From Cryptomeria japonica (lineage: Eukaryota > Streptophyta > Pinopsida > Cupressales > Cupressaceae), in assembly GCF_030272615.1 (NCBI RefSeq), contig NC_081411.1, positions 838,865,388-838,929,387 of the forward strand: a DNA stretch of 64,000 bases, written 5' to 3'. The translations under genes and the position numbers were made by a program. Positions 32,914-44,476 of this stretch are shown one piece after another (positions within the stretch are counted from its first letter, which is position 1; each line of letters begins with the position of its first letter). Under the pieces are notes generated by a model that saw nothing but the letters and a program-made list of their open reading frames with translations, did no database searches and was not told the origin of the DNA.

Positions 32914-33007
32914 AAATTATGTTATGTGATTGTTTAGTTAGAAGTTTTAATAAGTTCAAGGGAATATTGATTTACCCCTCCCCTCTCAGTATTCTATACA
33001 TTCAACA
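32914..33007 (+). repeat. Element C 3' LTR, last segment
   Basis: It continues the LTR broken at 25473. It ends with TTTACCCCTCCCCTCTCAGT and then CATTCAACA, the same C-tract plus CTCAGT order as in the other copia LTRs. The joined LTR is about 828 bp. Confidence 0.7.
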
Positions 33008-34134
33008 TGAAGAAGGGGAAGAGTTGTTGTGGATGGATCATAAGGAAATAATTATAAAATTAGGGACACATTTTATTGTATAAAAAGTGTGAAAGTGAGA
33101 CATTTTGACGTTTCAATATCTTTTACTCATAACATTAGCAGAGAAAAGATATTGGGTTATGAAGCTCATGAAATACCTCATAATGCATAATCTATAATGT
33201 TATAGTAGATTTAGATTGATTTTTAAGTTATTGGAGTGTTTTCTATAAAAATGTTTTTGAAAAGGATTTTAAATCAAGGAGAGCATTGGATTCACCAAAA
33301 TACAAAGTAGGAAATTTGACCCAACAAAGAAAAGACTAATTCTCTTTGTCAAATAGTTTCAATGGATGATATATTAGTCTCAACTGACTCTTTTTAGAAA
33401 GATCTAATATCATGCTATTCTACTGAAAAGAGAAAGATAATATAGATTAACCTAATAAGTTTTAAATAATTTGAGAAAATAAAGTTTCCTAACAAGTTAA
33501 AAGACAATGAAAACTAGGAACTATTGATTTATATATTTACTTAATAAAGTATAGAATTATATAGGTAGGAAAAAAATGAACCTAAACATCAAATTTGGAA
33601 GCCTCTAAGAAGGATTCTAGTGTATCAAATGAATATTTTCACATTGCATTTTTTCCATACAGTAGGAACAACTAAGATTCACTTCTTTCCTAAAACAAAA
33701 CATAAATAACTAGGTAGATCACTAGATAATAATGGAAACCAAATTGATAATATTTACTCTATTTATTTAAAATAAAATAATAAGATGTTGTAAAATAGAA
33801 TATATTAGAAAACATTCATACAGTTAAATAACTTCACCAAGAATAATATATAGTTGCAAAAAATAAAAAGTGATCAAGGTTTTATAGGAATTTATCAAGA
33901 ATGATCAAACCCTTATTTTGGTATATCAATCTTCATAACAACAAAATGATAAAGACAAGAAAAATATTTGTGCTCGTATCTTAACAAAATATAAGAAATA
34001 AAATAAACAATGATAAATTCTATGAATGTTAGCACTAAGGTCTACTTAAGCAAAGAAAACTAACTACTATGTGTAAAATCAATTAAAGGGAAGATGAAAT
34101 CCGATAAGTGCCAACAACACAAATGAATTCTATA
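33008..34134. other. AT-rich spacer without recognised feature
   Basis: This stretch lies between the end of element C and element F. It is AT-rich. I find no coding frame, repeat pair or RNA gene in it. Confidence 0.5.
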
Positions 34135-34139
34135 CAAAG
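34135..34139. repeat. Target site duplication of element F, left copy
   Basis: CAAAG, repeated at 40839-40843. Confidence 0.92.
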
Positions 34140-35204
34140 TGTTGGTATTTTGGTTATGTTGATATGGTTTTTTCATTGATGTCAACACCTATTAACACTT
34201 ATCAACTCTGACACTTGAAGAATCAGCAATGTTCACTGGCAAGCAAGTGACTTATGCACAGTCACCGGTATCTGGTACACTGGTAGGATATAATGTTCAC
34301 CGGCACTTGGAATGATATGGAAACCACCTGGTTATGTCGAAGACATCATTTGGACACTTTGTCTTAGAGATTTGTTCATTGGTATATTCATGTTTGCATA
34401 TTTGCTATTACCGGCAAATAGGTCTAGGATAAGCACCAATGGGCTTATCTATTCCAGATCAGCACGGAACGCTTTGGAGATGATTTATTATTGTTGTAAA
34501 TGCATCAAACCGACATGTTGAATCAGTTATTACATCGGTTATTGATTTACTTGTAAAATGTTTTATTCTAATATCTAGTAGAGCCGACCTACTAAAATTG
34601 GTCTTAGGTTATGGTATAAATGTAAGATCTTATTTATAAGATCAAGTGTGGAATGCAAAGGAAGAAATAATTTGGTATATGCGAAAATAAGTAGAGCTTT
34701 ACACACAGTTATCATTTGAAGGTTGAAGGAGGATTTTTGTGAAGACAATCAGAACTACATCGGTACTGAATCCAGCATAGAAAGATGCTATTTTGAGTAG
34801 TACATCTTTATTGGATTTAATCATCCAATTGTAGCCAATGTGACTCCTATTTGTGTTTGAGCAGTGAGCTCTAGGCGCTTGGCCTTTCTGCATGTGCAGA
34901 CCCCATTTGTATACACATACTATCTACAGTAGTATCATCTAATTGTGAGTAAGATTTCCCACCATGGTTTTTCCCCTTACAGGGTTTCCACATACAAATT
35001 TTGGTGTTATGTGTTGTGGATGTTATTGTCTTTCTATTTCATGCATTAATCTTTACCGGTACTGCAATTAACTGATAAATAGTCTACCATCATTAAGTTT
35101 GATTTACCGGTATTATGCATTAAGGTTGGTTAAGTTGTTTTTGGTTTGAATTTATCTAACAACTCATTCACCACCCCCTTCTCAGTTGTCTCAGGGACCT
35201 AACA
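34140..35204 (+). repeat. Element F 5' LTR
   Basis: Starts TGTTGGTATTTTGGTTATG and ends GGGACCTAACA. It has a TATAAA box at 34615-34620, the U5 motif GGGTTTCCACATACAAAT at about 34982, and a C tract with CTCAGT near 35175. Confidence 0.95.
34615..34620 (+). promoter_or_regulatory. TATA box of element F 5' LTR
   Basis: TATAAA within GGTATAAATG, kept in the 3' LTR at 40248-40253. It is placed well upstream of the U5 motif, as expected for the U3/R border. Confidence 0.55.
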
Positions 35205-35206
35205 AT

Positions 35207-35218
35207 TGGTATCAGAGC
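35207..35218 (+). other. Element F primer binding site
   Basis: TGGTATCAGAGC, an exact match to the usual initiator tRNA-Met site, two bases after the LTR. Confidence 0.95.
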
Positions 35219-35260
35219 TTAGTCCTCTTTTGCAGAAGTTTAACAGCTTGAGGAGATCCA

Positions 35261-36890
35261 ATGTATTCTAACTATTTCAAGAAGGACAGTCCTAAACTTG
35301 ATGGAGCCAACTATGGAATATGGAAGATCAAGATGGAGACACATCTAAATTGAATTGGAAAGGACATCTAGGATTAATAAGAATGTCTATACCGCTCCTA
35401 CTCAGAATCAACCTAATCCACCAAACTTGGCTAAAGATGAGGAAAATGATTGCAAAGCAAGAGAAGCACTTTTGAGTGCACTATCAGATCAGCAAATCAT
35501 GGGATTATTAGATAGGTCTACTGCTAAAGCTATTTGGGATCATTTGGAAACATTGAATGAAGGAGATTCCATAGTCAAAATTGCAAAACTTGAAAGCTTC
35601 CAGGTCAGGTATGAAAATCTGAAAATGGAAGAAGATGAAAGGATTTCTGCTTTTGTGGAAAGAGTTAATGAAATTGTTTTGGGTATTAAATGTTGTGGAG
35701 GAACCTTAAGTGAAGATGGAATTGATTCAAAAGTTTTAAGAGGATTTCCACCGGCATATAAAATGAAAGTTACTGATATAAATGAGTTGAGAACAATGCC
35801 TAATACATCAGTAACTAGGGATACATTGATTGGAAAACTTTTAGCTTTTGAAATTGAGGAATTTGGTCCTTTTGCTACTATAAAGACAGATTTAGCTTTT
35901 AAGGCATCAACATCATCGACACCATCATTTGACAAGTCTGATTGGAAAGCCTTTTATGCAAGAGAACTTGAGGAAAGCAGGAGAGAAAATGAAGAACTTG
36001 AAGAACTTGAAGCACTATTTGCAAGAAAAATGCCTAAAGGTCCAGTTGGAAGTAAGTATGAAGGTAAAGCACCCTTTAAATGTTTTAACTGTAATAAGAT
36101 TGGTCATATGGCTTCTAGATGCCCTGATAGACATGCTAGACTAAGAGAAGAAGCTAGAAGAACATACAAGCCTAACCCTGAATACCAGAGATACAGATTT
36201 AAGAAGAATAAAGATAAATCTTGTTATCTTGCTAATGAAGGAGTCACTGATGATTCTAATGAGGATCCAACAGACAATGGATGGGTTTTTGTTGATATAA
36301 CAAAAGATCAACCGACGCCTACTATTCAACTAGTAGAACATGCCTTGGTAGCTAAAATTGAAGTTAAGGATGAATGGATCATTGATTCAGGATGTTCACA
36401 TCACATGACTGGTGATAAAGGTAAATTCTTGAACTTTCAGGAATATAATGGAGGCCTAGTAAGATTTGGAGATGATAAAGCTTGTTTAATCAAAGGAAAA
36501 GGTACAATATCTCTTGATGGTAAGCATAATACTGACAATGTTTACTATGTAGAAGGTTTAAAGCATAATCTTTTGAATGTTGGTCAATTAGTTGAAAAAG
36601 GATTTCAATTACAATTTAATAATGGTAAATGCAAAATTATGAACAGAACTGGTTTGGAAATTGCAACCGGTAATCAAACTAGAGGCAACATCTTTCATTT
36701 GAATTACAATGAAAAGACATGCTTGATTGCACACATTGATGAAAGTTGGCTATGACATAAGAGACTCTGTCATGTAAATTTTGATTGCATGGTAAAACTT
36801 AGTACTACTAAGGCAGTTAGAGATTTACCTAATATTGTTAAGCCTCACAATCCGGTATGTAAGGAATGATAATTTGGAAAATAAGTTAGA
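35261..36890 (+). pseudogene. Element F gag and protease, decayed
   Basis: The likely start is the ATG at 35261 (MYSNYFKKDSPKLDGANYG). A frame change near 35380 leads into a 466-codon open stretch. It has the copia gag middle (LLSALSDQQIMGLLDRSTAK, YENLKMEEDERISAFVERVN), the zinc knuckle CFNCNKIGHMASRC near 36080, and the protease site WIIDSGCSHHMTGD near 36375. It ends in the pre-integrase block, where TGG has become TGA at 36753. Further stops near 36867 lie at the CX2C motif of the integrase. Confidence 0.92.
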
Positions 36891-37620
36891 GCATCTTTTA
36901 AAAGTATTCCAAAAAAATCAAATAATGCTCTTGACTTAATTCATACTGATTTATGTGGTCTAGCTAGAACTAAAAGTTTACAAGGTGATAGATGTTTCAT
37001 GCTAATCATTGACGATTATTCTAGAATGTGTTGGGTTACTTTTCTCAGAGAAAAATCAAAAGCATTTGGGAAGTTCAAACTATTCAAAGCAATGGTAGAA
37101 AATGAAATCGGTAAGAAAATCAAATGTCTGAGATCAGATCAAGGAGGTGAATTTACATCTAAGGAATTTAATGCATTATGTGAAGTGAATGGAATCAAAA
37201 GACAATTATCAACACCCTGGACACCACAGCAGAATGGAGTTGTAGAAAGGAAAAACAAAACTATCTTGGATGTTGCTAGAAGTATGTTATCAGAAGCAAA
37301 TCTTCCACATTTATTTTGGAGAGAGGCAGTAAGCGCAATGATCTATACATTCAACAAGGTTCACATCAAAGGTGAAACCGGTAAGACCCCTCATGAACTA
37401 TGGTTTGGCATTACTCCTACTCTTAAATATTTTAGAATATTTGGTAGTAAATTCTATATTAGAAGATATGAGTATATTGGCAAATTTGATCCTAGAAGTG
37501 ATGAATGAATATTTCTTGGTTATTCATCTAAGAGCAAGGCATACAGATGTTTTAACAAGAGATTGCATAAAATTGTTGAGAGTACAAATGTGAAGATTGA
37601 TGAACTATTTAGAGGAACTT
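36891..37620 (+). pseudogene. Element F integrase
   Basis: In one frame: DLIHTDLCGLAR near 36935 (Asp), RSDQGGEFTSKEF near 37133 (Asp), GVVERKNKTILDVARS near 37238 (Glu). The triad is complete. FRIFGSKFYIRRYEY follows near 37432. One stop near 37506 (DE, stop, [14 protein letters not shown]) replaces the usual Gly codon. Confidence 0.92.
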
Positions 37621-39391
37621 CAAGGTATATAGACTCTGAACTGGCAATAGAAATACTGGAAAATGAACCTACATTGAACCCACAGGTACAAAATGAAGAT
37701 CCAATTACACCGGTATCATCTGAAAATTCCACTGTAACTGAGGAACAACAACAAATGAAGACACCCCGGTATGTAAGATTGAATCACTCTGAAGATCATA
37801 TAATTGTAAACAAGTATAAAGGAGTTATGACAAGAGGAAGACTGGCAAATGAAGAGGTATGTCTTATTTCTCAAATTGAACCATCATCAATTAATGAGGC
37901 ATGTGAAGATAAACATTGGATTAAAGCTATGGAAGAAGAATTAGAACAAATTGAGAAGAATAACACATGGACATTAGTTCCCCGGCCTAAAGACAAAAAT
38001 GTGATTGGAACTAAATGGGTATTCAGAAACAAACTTAATGAAGATGGTAAGGTAATTATAAATAAAGCAAGACTAGTGTGTAAGGGATATTCTCATAAAG
38101 AAGGAATTTATTATAATGAAACCTTTGCACTGGTAGCTAGAATTGAGGTAGACAAATTATTCTTGGCTTTTGTAGCACACAAGAACTACAAAGTATATCA
38201 AATGGATATTAAATGTGCATTTCTGAATGGAGATCTTGAAGAAGAAGTTTACATTGAGCAACCTGATGGATTTTCTTTGACAGATAACAAAGATATGGTT
38301 TGCAAGTTAAGAAAAGCTTTGTATGGGTTGAAGCAAGCTCCGAGAGCTTGGTATGCAAGATTGGATTTTCTAAAGGTAATGTTGACAGCAACTTATACTA
38401 TAAAGTGACTAATGATGACATCTTGGTTATAGAAGTTTTTGTTGATGATATATTCTTTGGAGGAGAAGATGGATCATGTAAAGACTTTTCTATTGAAATG
38501 CAACAAGAATTTGAAATGTCTATGATTGGAGAAATAAAATTCATTTTAGGATTGCAGATTTCACAGACTGATAAAGGTATATTCTTGAGTCAATCCAAGT
38601 ACTTGAAGGAGTTACTAAAGAAATTTGGGATGGAGAACTCTAAACTGGTAAGCACACCTATGACTACAAATGACAAATTATCACTAAGGGATGAATCTAC
38701 ACCTGTTAATCCAACTAGGTACAAATCTATGATAGGAGGTTTACTGTATTTAACACAAACCAGACCTGATATTATGAATGTAGTATGTATTGTTTCAAGA
38801 TTTTAGAGTAATCCTAGAGAAAATCATGAATCAACAGTAAAAAGGATTTTTCGGTACTTACAAGGCACTACAAATCTTAGTTTATGGTATTCTAGAGATG
38901 AAAACTTTGAATTATGTGCATACATAGATGCAAATTGGGTAGGAGATGTGGATGATAGAAAAAGCACCATCGGTGGAGCATTTTTTCTTGGAAGCAGATT
39001 AATTTCTTTGTTGAGTAAAAAACAAAGTTGCACATCTTTATCAACAATAGAATCAGAATATGTTGCAGCAACAACTAACTGTACACAGGTATTATGGCTT
39101 AAGCAAATGTTGAAGGAAATAAAGGTAAAATGCAAGGAACCTATAACTATCTATTGTGATAACACTGCAACAATTGATATATCGAAGAATCCGGTATTAC
39201 ATTCTAAAACCAAACATGTTTCTATCAAACTGAATTTTCTAAAAGAGAATGTTGAAGCAAAAGAAGTAAAATTGTTTTATGTGAATACGAAAGAGCAGAT
39301 TGCAGATATTTTCACTAAACCTCTACCTAAGGAGACCTTTGAATATCTTAGAGATCATCTTGGGGTCATAACCCCACCAGTAGAGACTTAG
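37621..39391 (+). pseudogene. Element F reverse transcriptase and RNase H, with internal deletion
   Basis: RT blocks [20 protein letters not shown] near 38008, [20 protein letters not shown] near 38197 and [17 protein letters not shown] near 38317 are followed directly by [13 protein letters not shown] in another frame. Some residues between ARLD and the Ile of IGFSKG are missing near 38363. The catalytic VFVDDIFFG is intact near 38437. RNase H has YIDANWVGDVDDRKSTIGG near 38922, STIESEYVAAT near 39041, YCDNTATIDISKNPVL near 39154, and ADIFTKPLPKE. One TAG (CAG) is near 38804. Confidence 0.93.
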
Positions 39392-39466
39392 ATAGTTGAT
39401 GTTTGTCATCAACCGGTAGAATTAACAGAGAAATCTTTCACTTCAGCTTTGATGAGGAAGCTACTT

Positions 39467-39770
39467 CTCAGGGGGAGTAGTTGGTATACTGAATTGGTTG
39501 GTATTTTGTATTTGAATCTGGTTTTGTATCATATTTGGCATTTGATGTCAAAGGGGGAGAGATATCTATGGAAAAACACATTATCTTTTCAGAGATTATT
39601 CATTGGGGGAGAGATTGTTACTTTGAGATTGATTACTCTCTGTATCTAAATTTTGATTTCTGCCTATGATCTTTTTTAGGAGATTGTTGGTTTTTGGGTA
39701 TTTGGCACTTTTGTTTTGGCACTTTGATGGTTTTTCCATCTTTTGTTGCCATCAATGACAGAGGGGGAGA
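39467..39770 (+). other. Element F purine tracts before the 3' LTR
   Basis: Four tracts: TCAGGGGGAGTAG near 39468, TCAAAGGGGGAGAG near 39548, TTGGGGGAGAG near 39603, and the final AGAGGGGGAGA near 39760-39770 just before the LTR. Confidence 0.8.
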
Positions 39771-39771
39771 T

Positions 39772-40838
39772 TGTTGGTATTTTGGTTATGTTGATATGGT
39801 TTTATCATTGATGTCAACACCTATTAACACTTATCAACTCTGACACTTTAAAGAATCAGCAATGTTCACTGGCAAGCAAGTGACTTATGCACAGTCACCG
39901 GTATTTGGTACACCGACAGGATATAATGTTCACTGACACTTGGAATGATATGGAAAACACCTGGTTATGTCGAAGACATCATTTGGACACTTTGTCTTGG
40001 AGATTTGTTCATTGGTATATTCATGTTTAAATATTTGTTGTTACTGGCAAATAGGTCCAGGATAAGCACCGATAGACTTATCTATTCCAAATCAACACGA
40101 CATGCTTTGGAGATAATTTATTATTGTTGTAAATGCATCAAGCCGACATGTTGAATTGGTTATTGCATTGGTTATTGATTTACTTGTAAAATGTTTTATT
40201 GTAATATCCATTAGAGCCGAGCTACTAAAATTGGTCTTAGGTTATGGTATAAATGTAAGATCTTATTTATAAGATCAAGTGTGGAATGCGAAGGAAGAAA
40301 TAATTAGGTATATGCAAAAATAAGAAGAGCTTTACATGCAGATATCATTTGAAGGTTGAAGGAGGATTTTTGTGAAGACAATCAGAACTACACCAGTACT
40401 GAATCTAGCATAGAAAGATGCTATTTTGAGCAGTACATCTTTATTGGATTTAATCATCCAATTGTAGTTAGTGTGACTCCTATTTGTGTTTGAGTAGTAA
40501 GCTCTAGGCGCTTGGCCTTTCTGCATGTGCAGACCCCATTTGTATACACATACTATCTACAGTAGTATCATCTGATTGTGGGTAAGGTTTCCCACCATGG
40601 TTTTTCCCCTTACAGGGTTTCCACATACAAATATTGGTGTTATGTGTTGTGGATGTTATTGTCTTTCTATTTCATGCATTAATCTTTACCAGTACTGCAA
40701 TTAACTGATAAATTGTCTACCGACATAAAGTTTGATTTACCGGTATTAAGCATTAAGGTTGGTTAAGTTGTTTTTGGTTTGAATTTATCTGACAACTGAT
40801 TCACACCCCCGCCCCTCAGTTGTCTCCAAGACCTAACA
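39772..40838 (+). repeat. Element F 3' LTR
   Basis: Repeats 34140-35204. Starts TGTTGGTATTTTGG and ends AGACCTAACA. TATAAA at 40248-40253. Confidence 0.95.
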
Positions 40839-40843
40839 CAAAG
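40839..40843. repeat. Target site duplication of element F, right copy
   Basis: CAAAG, identical to 34135-34139. Confidence 0.92.
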
Positions 40844-40927
40844 TAAATATTATCAAAAAAGATCTAGGAAGAGAAAAGTATCACCTCAATGGAAGATATA
40901 AAAATTATATACACCCAATGCAAGATG

Positions 40928-40932
40928 CAATG
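40928..40932. repeat. Target site duplication of element G, left copy
   Basis: CAATG, repeated at 45768-45772. Confidence 0.85.
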
Positions 40933-42003
40933 TGTAATGTGGTGAAAAATGATGAGGGGAGATCAAGTGGAAATCTTTACTCCCCTCAAAAGAGGGATGA
41001 AAGTTTCACAAAGGATTCCCTTCAATTTTTCACACATTACATTTAAATGCGGGGTTGAATTCACTAGATCCAATCCCCAATGGTAAGAGATTGAATACTA
41101 AGTGAATTACAGTAAGTTTGGAAAGTAATACAAAAGTAAATTAACCCTATTTTGTAATAGATTAGTTGAATTAAGAAAATTGAGACTAAGTGCAGAAATG
41201 ACAAAGAAATGATTATATCTTGATATAGAGATGTAGGATGAAGTTGTGCACCTAGAATAGTAGTAGAATATTGAGACAAAGCTTCCCTGCAAATTTGAGC
41301 AAAAGTAGCAGGGACCGTTTGCATATTGCACACGGTCCTCTGAAAAAATCTACGTACCAAAAAGGATTTTTTTGTCTCTAAAAATGAAGCCTAAACCTGT
41401 AATTACAGTCGCGCGCCTACAACCTACACATAGAAAAGGGAGGAACATGTTATTGGGATTGGGGGATTTTCCTTCTGGTCAAACCCCATTTTGGAATTAA
41501 CTAAGTGGTTAAAAAATGTTGCAAGTAAATGAAAGGAAATGTTTGAAGTAAATCCACCTCAAGAACGTGATGCAATTGAAAGGTTGATACCTTTGTAGAT
41601 GAATTTGCTTGAATGGATATGTGAAATAGGATGTCTTGAATATTGATACAAATCTCCTCTTCAATGGTTGAATCCTTGTCTTGAATCCAACACCTAGCCT
41701 TGAAAGGAGACTTGAAATGCTCAATGCTTGAATGCTTGCACTTGATTTCTCTTATGATCAAATTCACTTATTTCTGCTTATCGTCGCTTATGCAAATATG
41801 AGGGGAAGTGCCCCTTATATACTTTCCAATTAGGGGTATTTAGGTAATTTCTCATCTTAGGCCAACACAGAGAAACTTTTCCCGCTTCACAATTGACAAG
41901 CCCAATGCGAAGGGGGGACCAAGGGGGGACCAAAGGGGGCCAAAAATAGGGCTAGGACAAGAGCGCCATGCCCCTATCCTAAGAGGATAGGGGCATCATG
42001 CCC
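40933..42003 (-). repeat. Element G 3' LTR, U3 start missing
   Basis: Matches 44477 to about 45550. It starts TGTAATGTGG on the + strand and runs into gag near 42003. TATATAAG on the minus strand is at 41814-41821. The direct repeat AGAGGATAGGGGCA / TGCCCCTATCCT lies near the break. Confidence 0.85.
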
Positions 42004-43070
42004 CTGCACTGGAAAGGAGATTTGAGAACATAAATGTTTGTATCTACCAATGAAATCAGTCACTTTTTCTTTAACACCTTGTTTACAATGTATTAAATTA
42101 GTCAAACTGATTTTAGGGTCTATGTTGTTTTGAAATTGTTGAATAAAAGCATTTTCTAATTGTTGAAAAAAAGTAATAGAATAAGAAGGCAAAGGACATT
42201 ACCATTGTAAAGCCTTATCTCTTAATGTTCTAGTAAATAATTTGGCAAGGAAACTTTGATCATGAGCAAAGTCAATACACAAAGTTTGAAATGTTTTGAC
42301 ATGTTTTAAAGGATTGCCTTTTCCATTATTGAGTTCCAATTGAGGGACTTCAACATGTTTAGGAGGGACAACTCTAACAATATCAAGAGAAAGTGGGCTT
42401 GCAACATCAAATGTGGGCACACTAAACTTGGATTGACTCATTGAAGCAATTTGTTGTTGCAATGAAGATACGGTTTGAGAAATGTTATTAATGGTTCTTT
42501 GGTTGAAGAATTAATGTTAGGCATGTTTGATTGAGAAGATGGTGTGATATTATTGAAAGAAAGCATTGATTGAGAATAAGGTGGTGGGACATTATGGTAA
42601 TTAGGCATAGGTGATGATTGGGTAGAAAAACGGACACCAAAAGGAAGAGTAAAATGATTGAATGAATTTCCCCCTTGTGTCACTTGGATTGGTTGAGAGA
42701 CAATATGAATGCTCATTGAAGACATAGAAAAAGATGGAGGATTGAATAAAGAAGAAGTATTGCCCCCATGACTAATGGTTGTAGGTATGACATTTTGAGT
42801 TGAAGTAGCCATGATGTTTGAAGTGAAAGTAGGAATACTAGCCATAGAAGTGGTCAAATGAATAGAATGGTTGATTTATGTAGGAGGTTGTGAATAACCT
42901 AGGTTCTCAGCACAACTCTTTATAGGCATAACATTAGAATAAAAAATGTTAGCAATACCATGCAATACATCGATTCCATTCTTATCACTTTGAATCATGC
43001 ATTTTAGACCTTGAATTAATGGAAGAGTTTCACTATTATTCTTGGGACATCCATTGTTGGAAATTGTCAA
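42003..43070 (-). pseudogene. Element G gag, fused to the LTR
   Basis: The minus-strand frame has a Ser/Thr/Asn/Pro-rich N-terminal half (42860-42440) and a Gypsy capsid part: NPLKHVKTFQTLCIDFAHD near 42320, FTRTLRDKALQW near 42230 and AFIQQFQNNIDPKISLTNLI near 42130. It ends CSQISFPVQ near 42010 and then runs directly into LTR sequence (GHDAPILLG). There are several frame breaks between 43070 and 42440. The capsid signature supports a Ty3/Gypsy origin. Confidence 0.8.
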
Positions 43071-44457
43071 ATTGATTGTCCAATTTTGAAAGTTGATCTA
43101 TGGAAACTCTAGTTAAAGCTTCTTCTTCATCATGGGAATCATCAATTGGGTAGGTAGAGATATTATTAGGATGGGAAGAATTAGCACCTCATTGTAGAAG
43201 TCATCCAAATTAGGCTCCATCTCTTCGGGAATTAAACCTTGGGAATCCTTAATTATAATGCTTCATCTAACATGGTTAGTATAGGTAGGACTAATAGTTG
43301 TAAAACTCATGCATTAGAGGGAAAATTTTGAAATTTCAATTTGAATTTAGAATTTTGGGAACAAAGTTTACAAAATTGAATAATGCAAAATTCATGAAAA
43401 TGATGATCATATAATTTGAGCTTTGTGGAAAGAAGAAATGACACAATCTCTAAGAAATATTTATAATTAATAAAAAGAGATTTAAAATTAGGGCCAATGG
43501 GATACCACTTAATTTAAAATTTAAAATTGACATAGTTAAGATCTTAAAATTAGGGCAAGTTATAATTAACCACTTAATTTCAAATGTTTCCTTGAAAGTT
43601 GCAATGTTGAATTTGGGAAGTGTTTTCGATTTTAGAGGAATCAAAATTCGACAAAATCAACCAATTCTCTGGATTCAAGTAATTAAATACAGTCATAACA
43701 ATCTCCCAAAATTTCAAGAAAAAAGTCAGGGACCATGTGTAAGTTATGCACAGTCCTCCCAACTTTTAAAAAAAATTTCAGGGATGAAAGCTATGATGAT
43801 TTGAGAGCTAACCCCAAAAAATTGATATATTTTACGATCTCTAGATAGGTGAAATTAAGGTTTGAATGTCGAAATAGGACCCTATTAGGGTTTTGGAAAA
43901 AGATAAGAAATTAGATTGCAATTTTGAAAAAGGTCAAACCTAATGGATAAGGCCACCTTAGATAATATTTAGAAAACTAAAATTGGTTGAAATTGATTGA
44001 AATTTGCACAAAATCCAATTAAATTTGAAAATTAGGGTTTTAGGACCTAACCACTAAATTTTTTAATTTTGAATTTTGGGAAAAGGAGGGAAATTGAAAT
44101 TTTGAATTTTAGGCAAGAAGACAAGTTTGAAAATAGTCACAAATCTGAAAATTAAATGTAAATCCAATTTTTGCACAAGTTCAAGTTGATGTTTGAAAAA
44201 TAGGGTTTTGACAATTAACCACTTAATTTTGTAAATTTGATTTGCAAATTGAACAAGACAATGAAATAATTGAATTTGACAAGCAATGTAATTTTAAGAT
44301 CTAAGACAATAGATAACATTTTTTCCAAAATACAAGTTCAATTTCAATTTTAGCAACTAGGGTTTTGAATGAATTAACCACTAAGTCTATGTAAATTGCA
44401 AGAAAATTAAAATTGTAAATGAAAAGTATGCAATAATTTTCAATGTAAAGCATGTAA
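43071..44457 (-). other. Element G 5' leader, AT-rich
   Basis: Between gag and the primer site there is 1.4 kb of AT-rich sequence with repeated AATTTGAAATT and TAGGGTTTTG words. No coding frame is convincing. Confidence 0.6.
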
Positions 44458-44473
44458 GACGTCGGGTTCACCA
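44458..44473 (-). other. Element G primer binding site
   Basis: The minus strand reads TGGTGAACCCGACGTC, three T residues after the LTR. It has the same layout as element A's primer site (TTT then TGG). The tRNA is not assigned. Confidence 0.65.
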
Positions 44474-44476
44474 AAA

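Larger units (their letters stand above)
34140..40838 (+). mobile_element. Element F: near-complete Ty1/Copia retrotransposon
   Basis: A 6,699-bp element with 1,065- and 1,067-bp LTRs (TGTTGG...CTAACA), an exact initiator tRNA-Met primer site, polypurine tract and CAAAG duplication. The LTRs differ by about 7% in the part I compared. Gag, protease, integrase, RT and RNase H are all present. It is disabled by a frame change near 35380, several stops, and a small deletion in RT near 38363. Confidence 0.95.
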
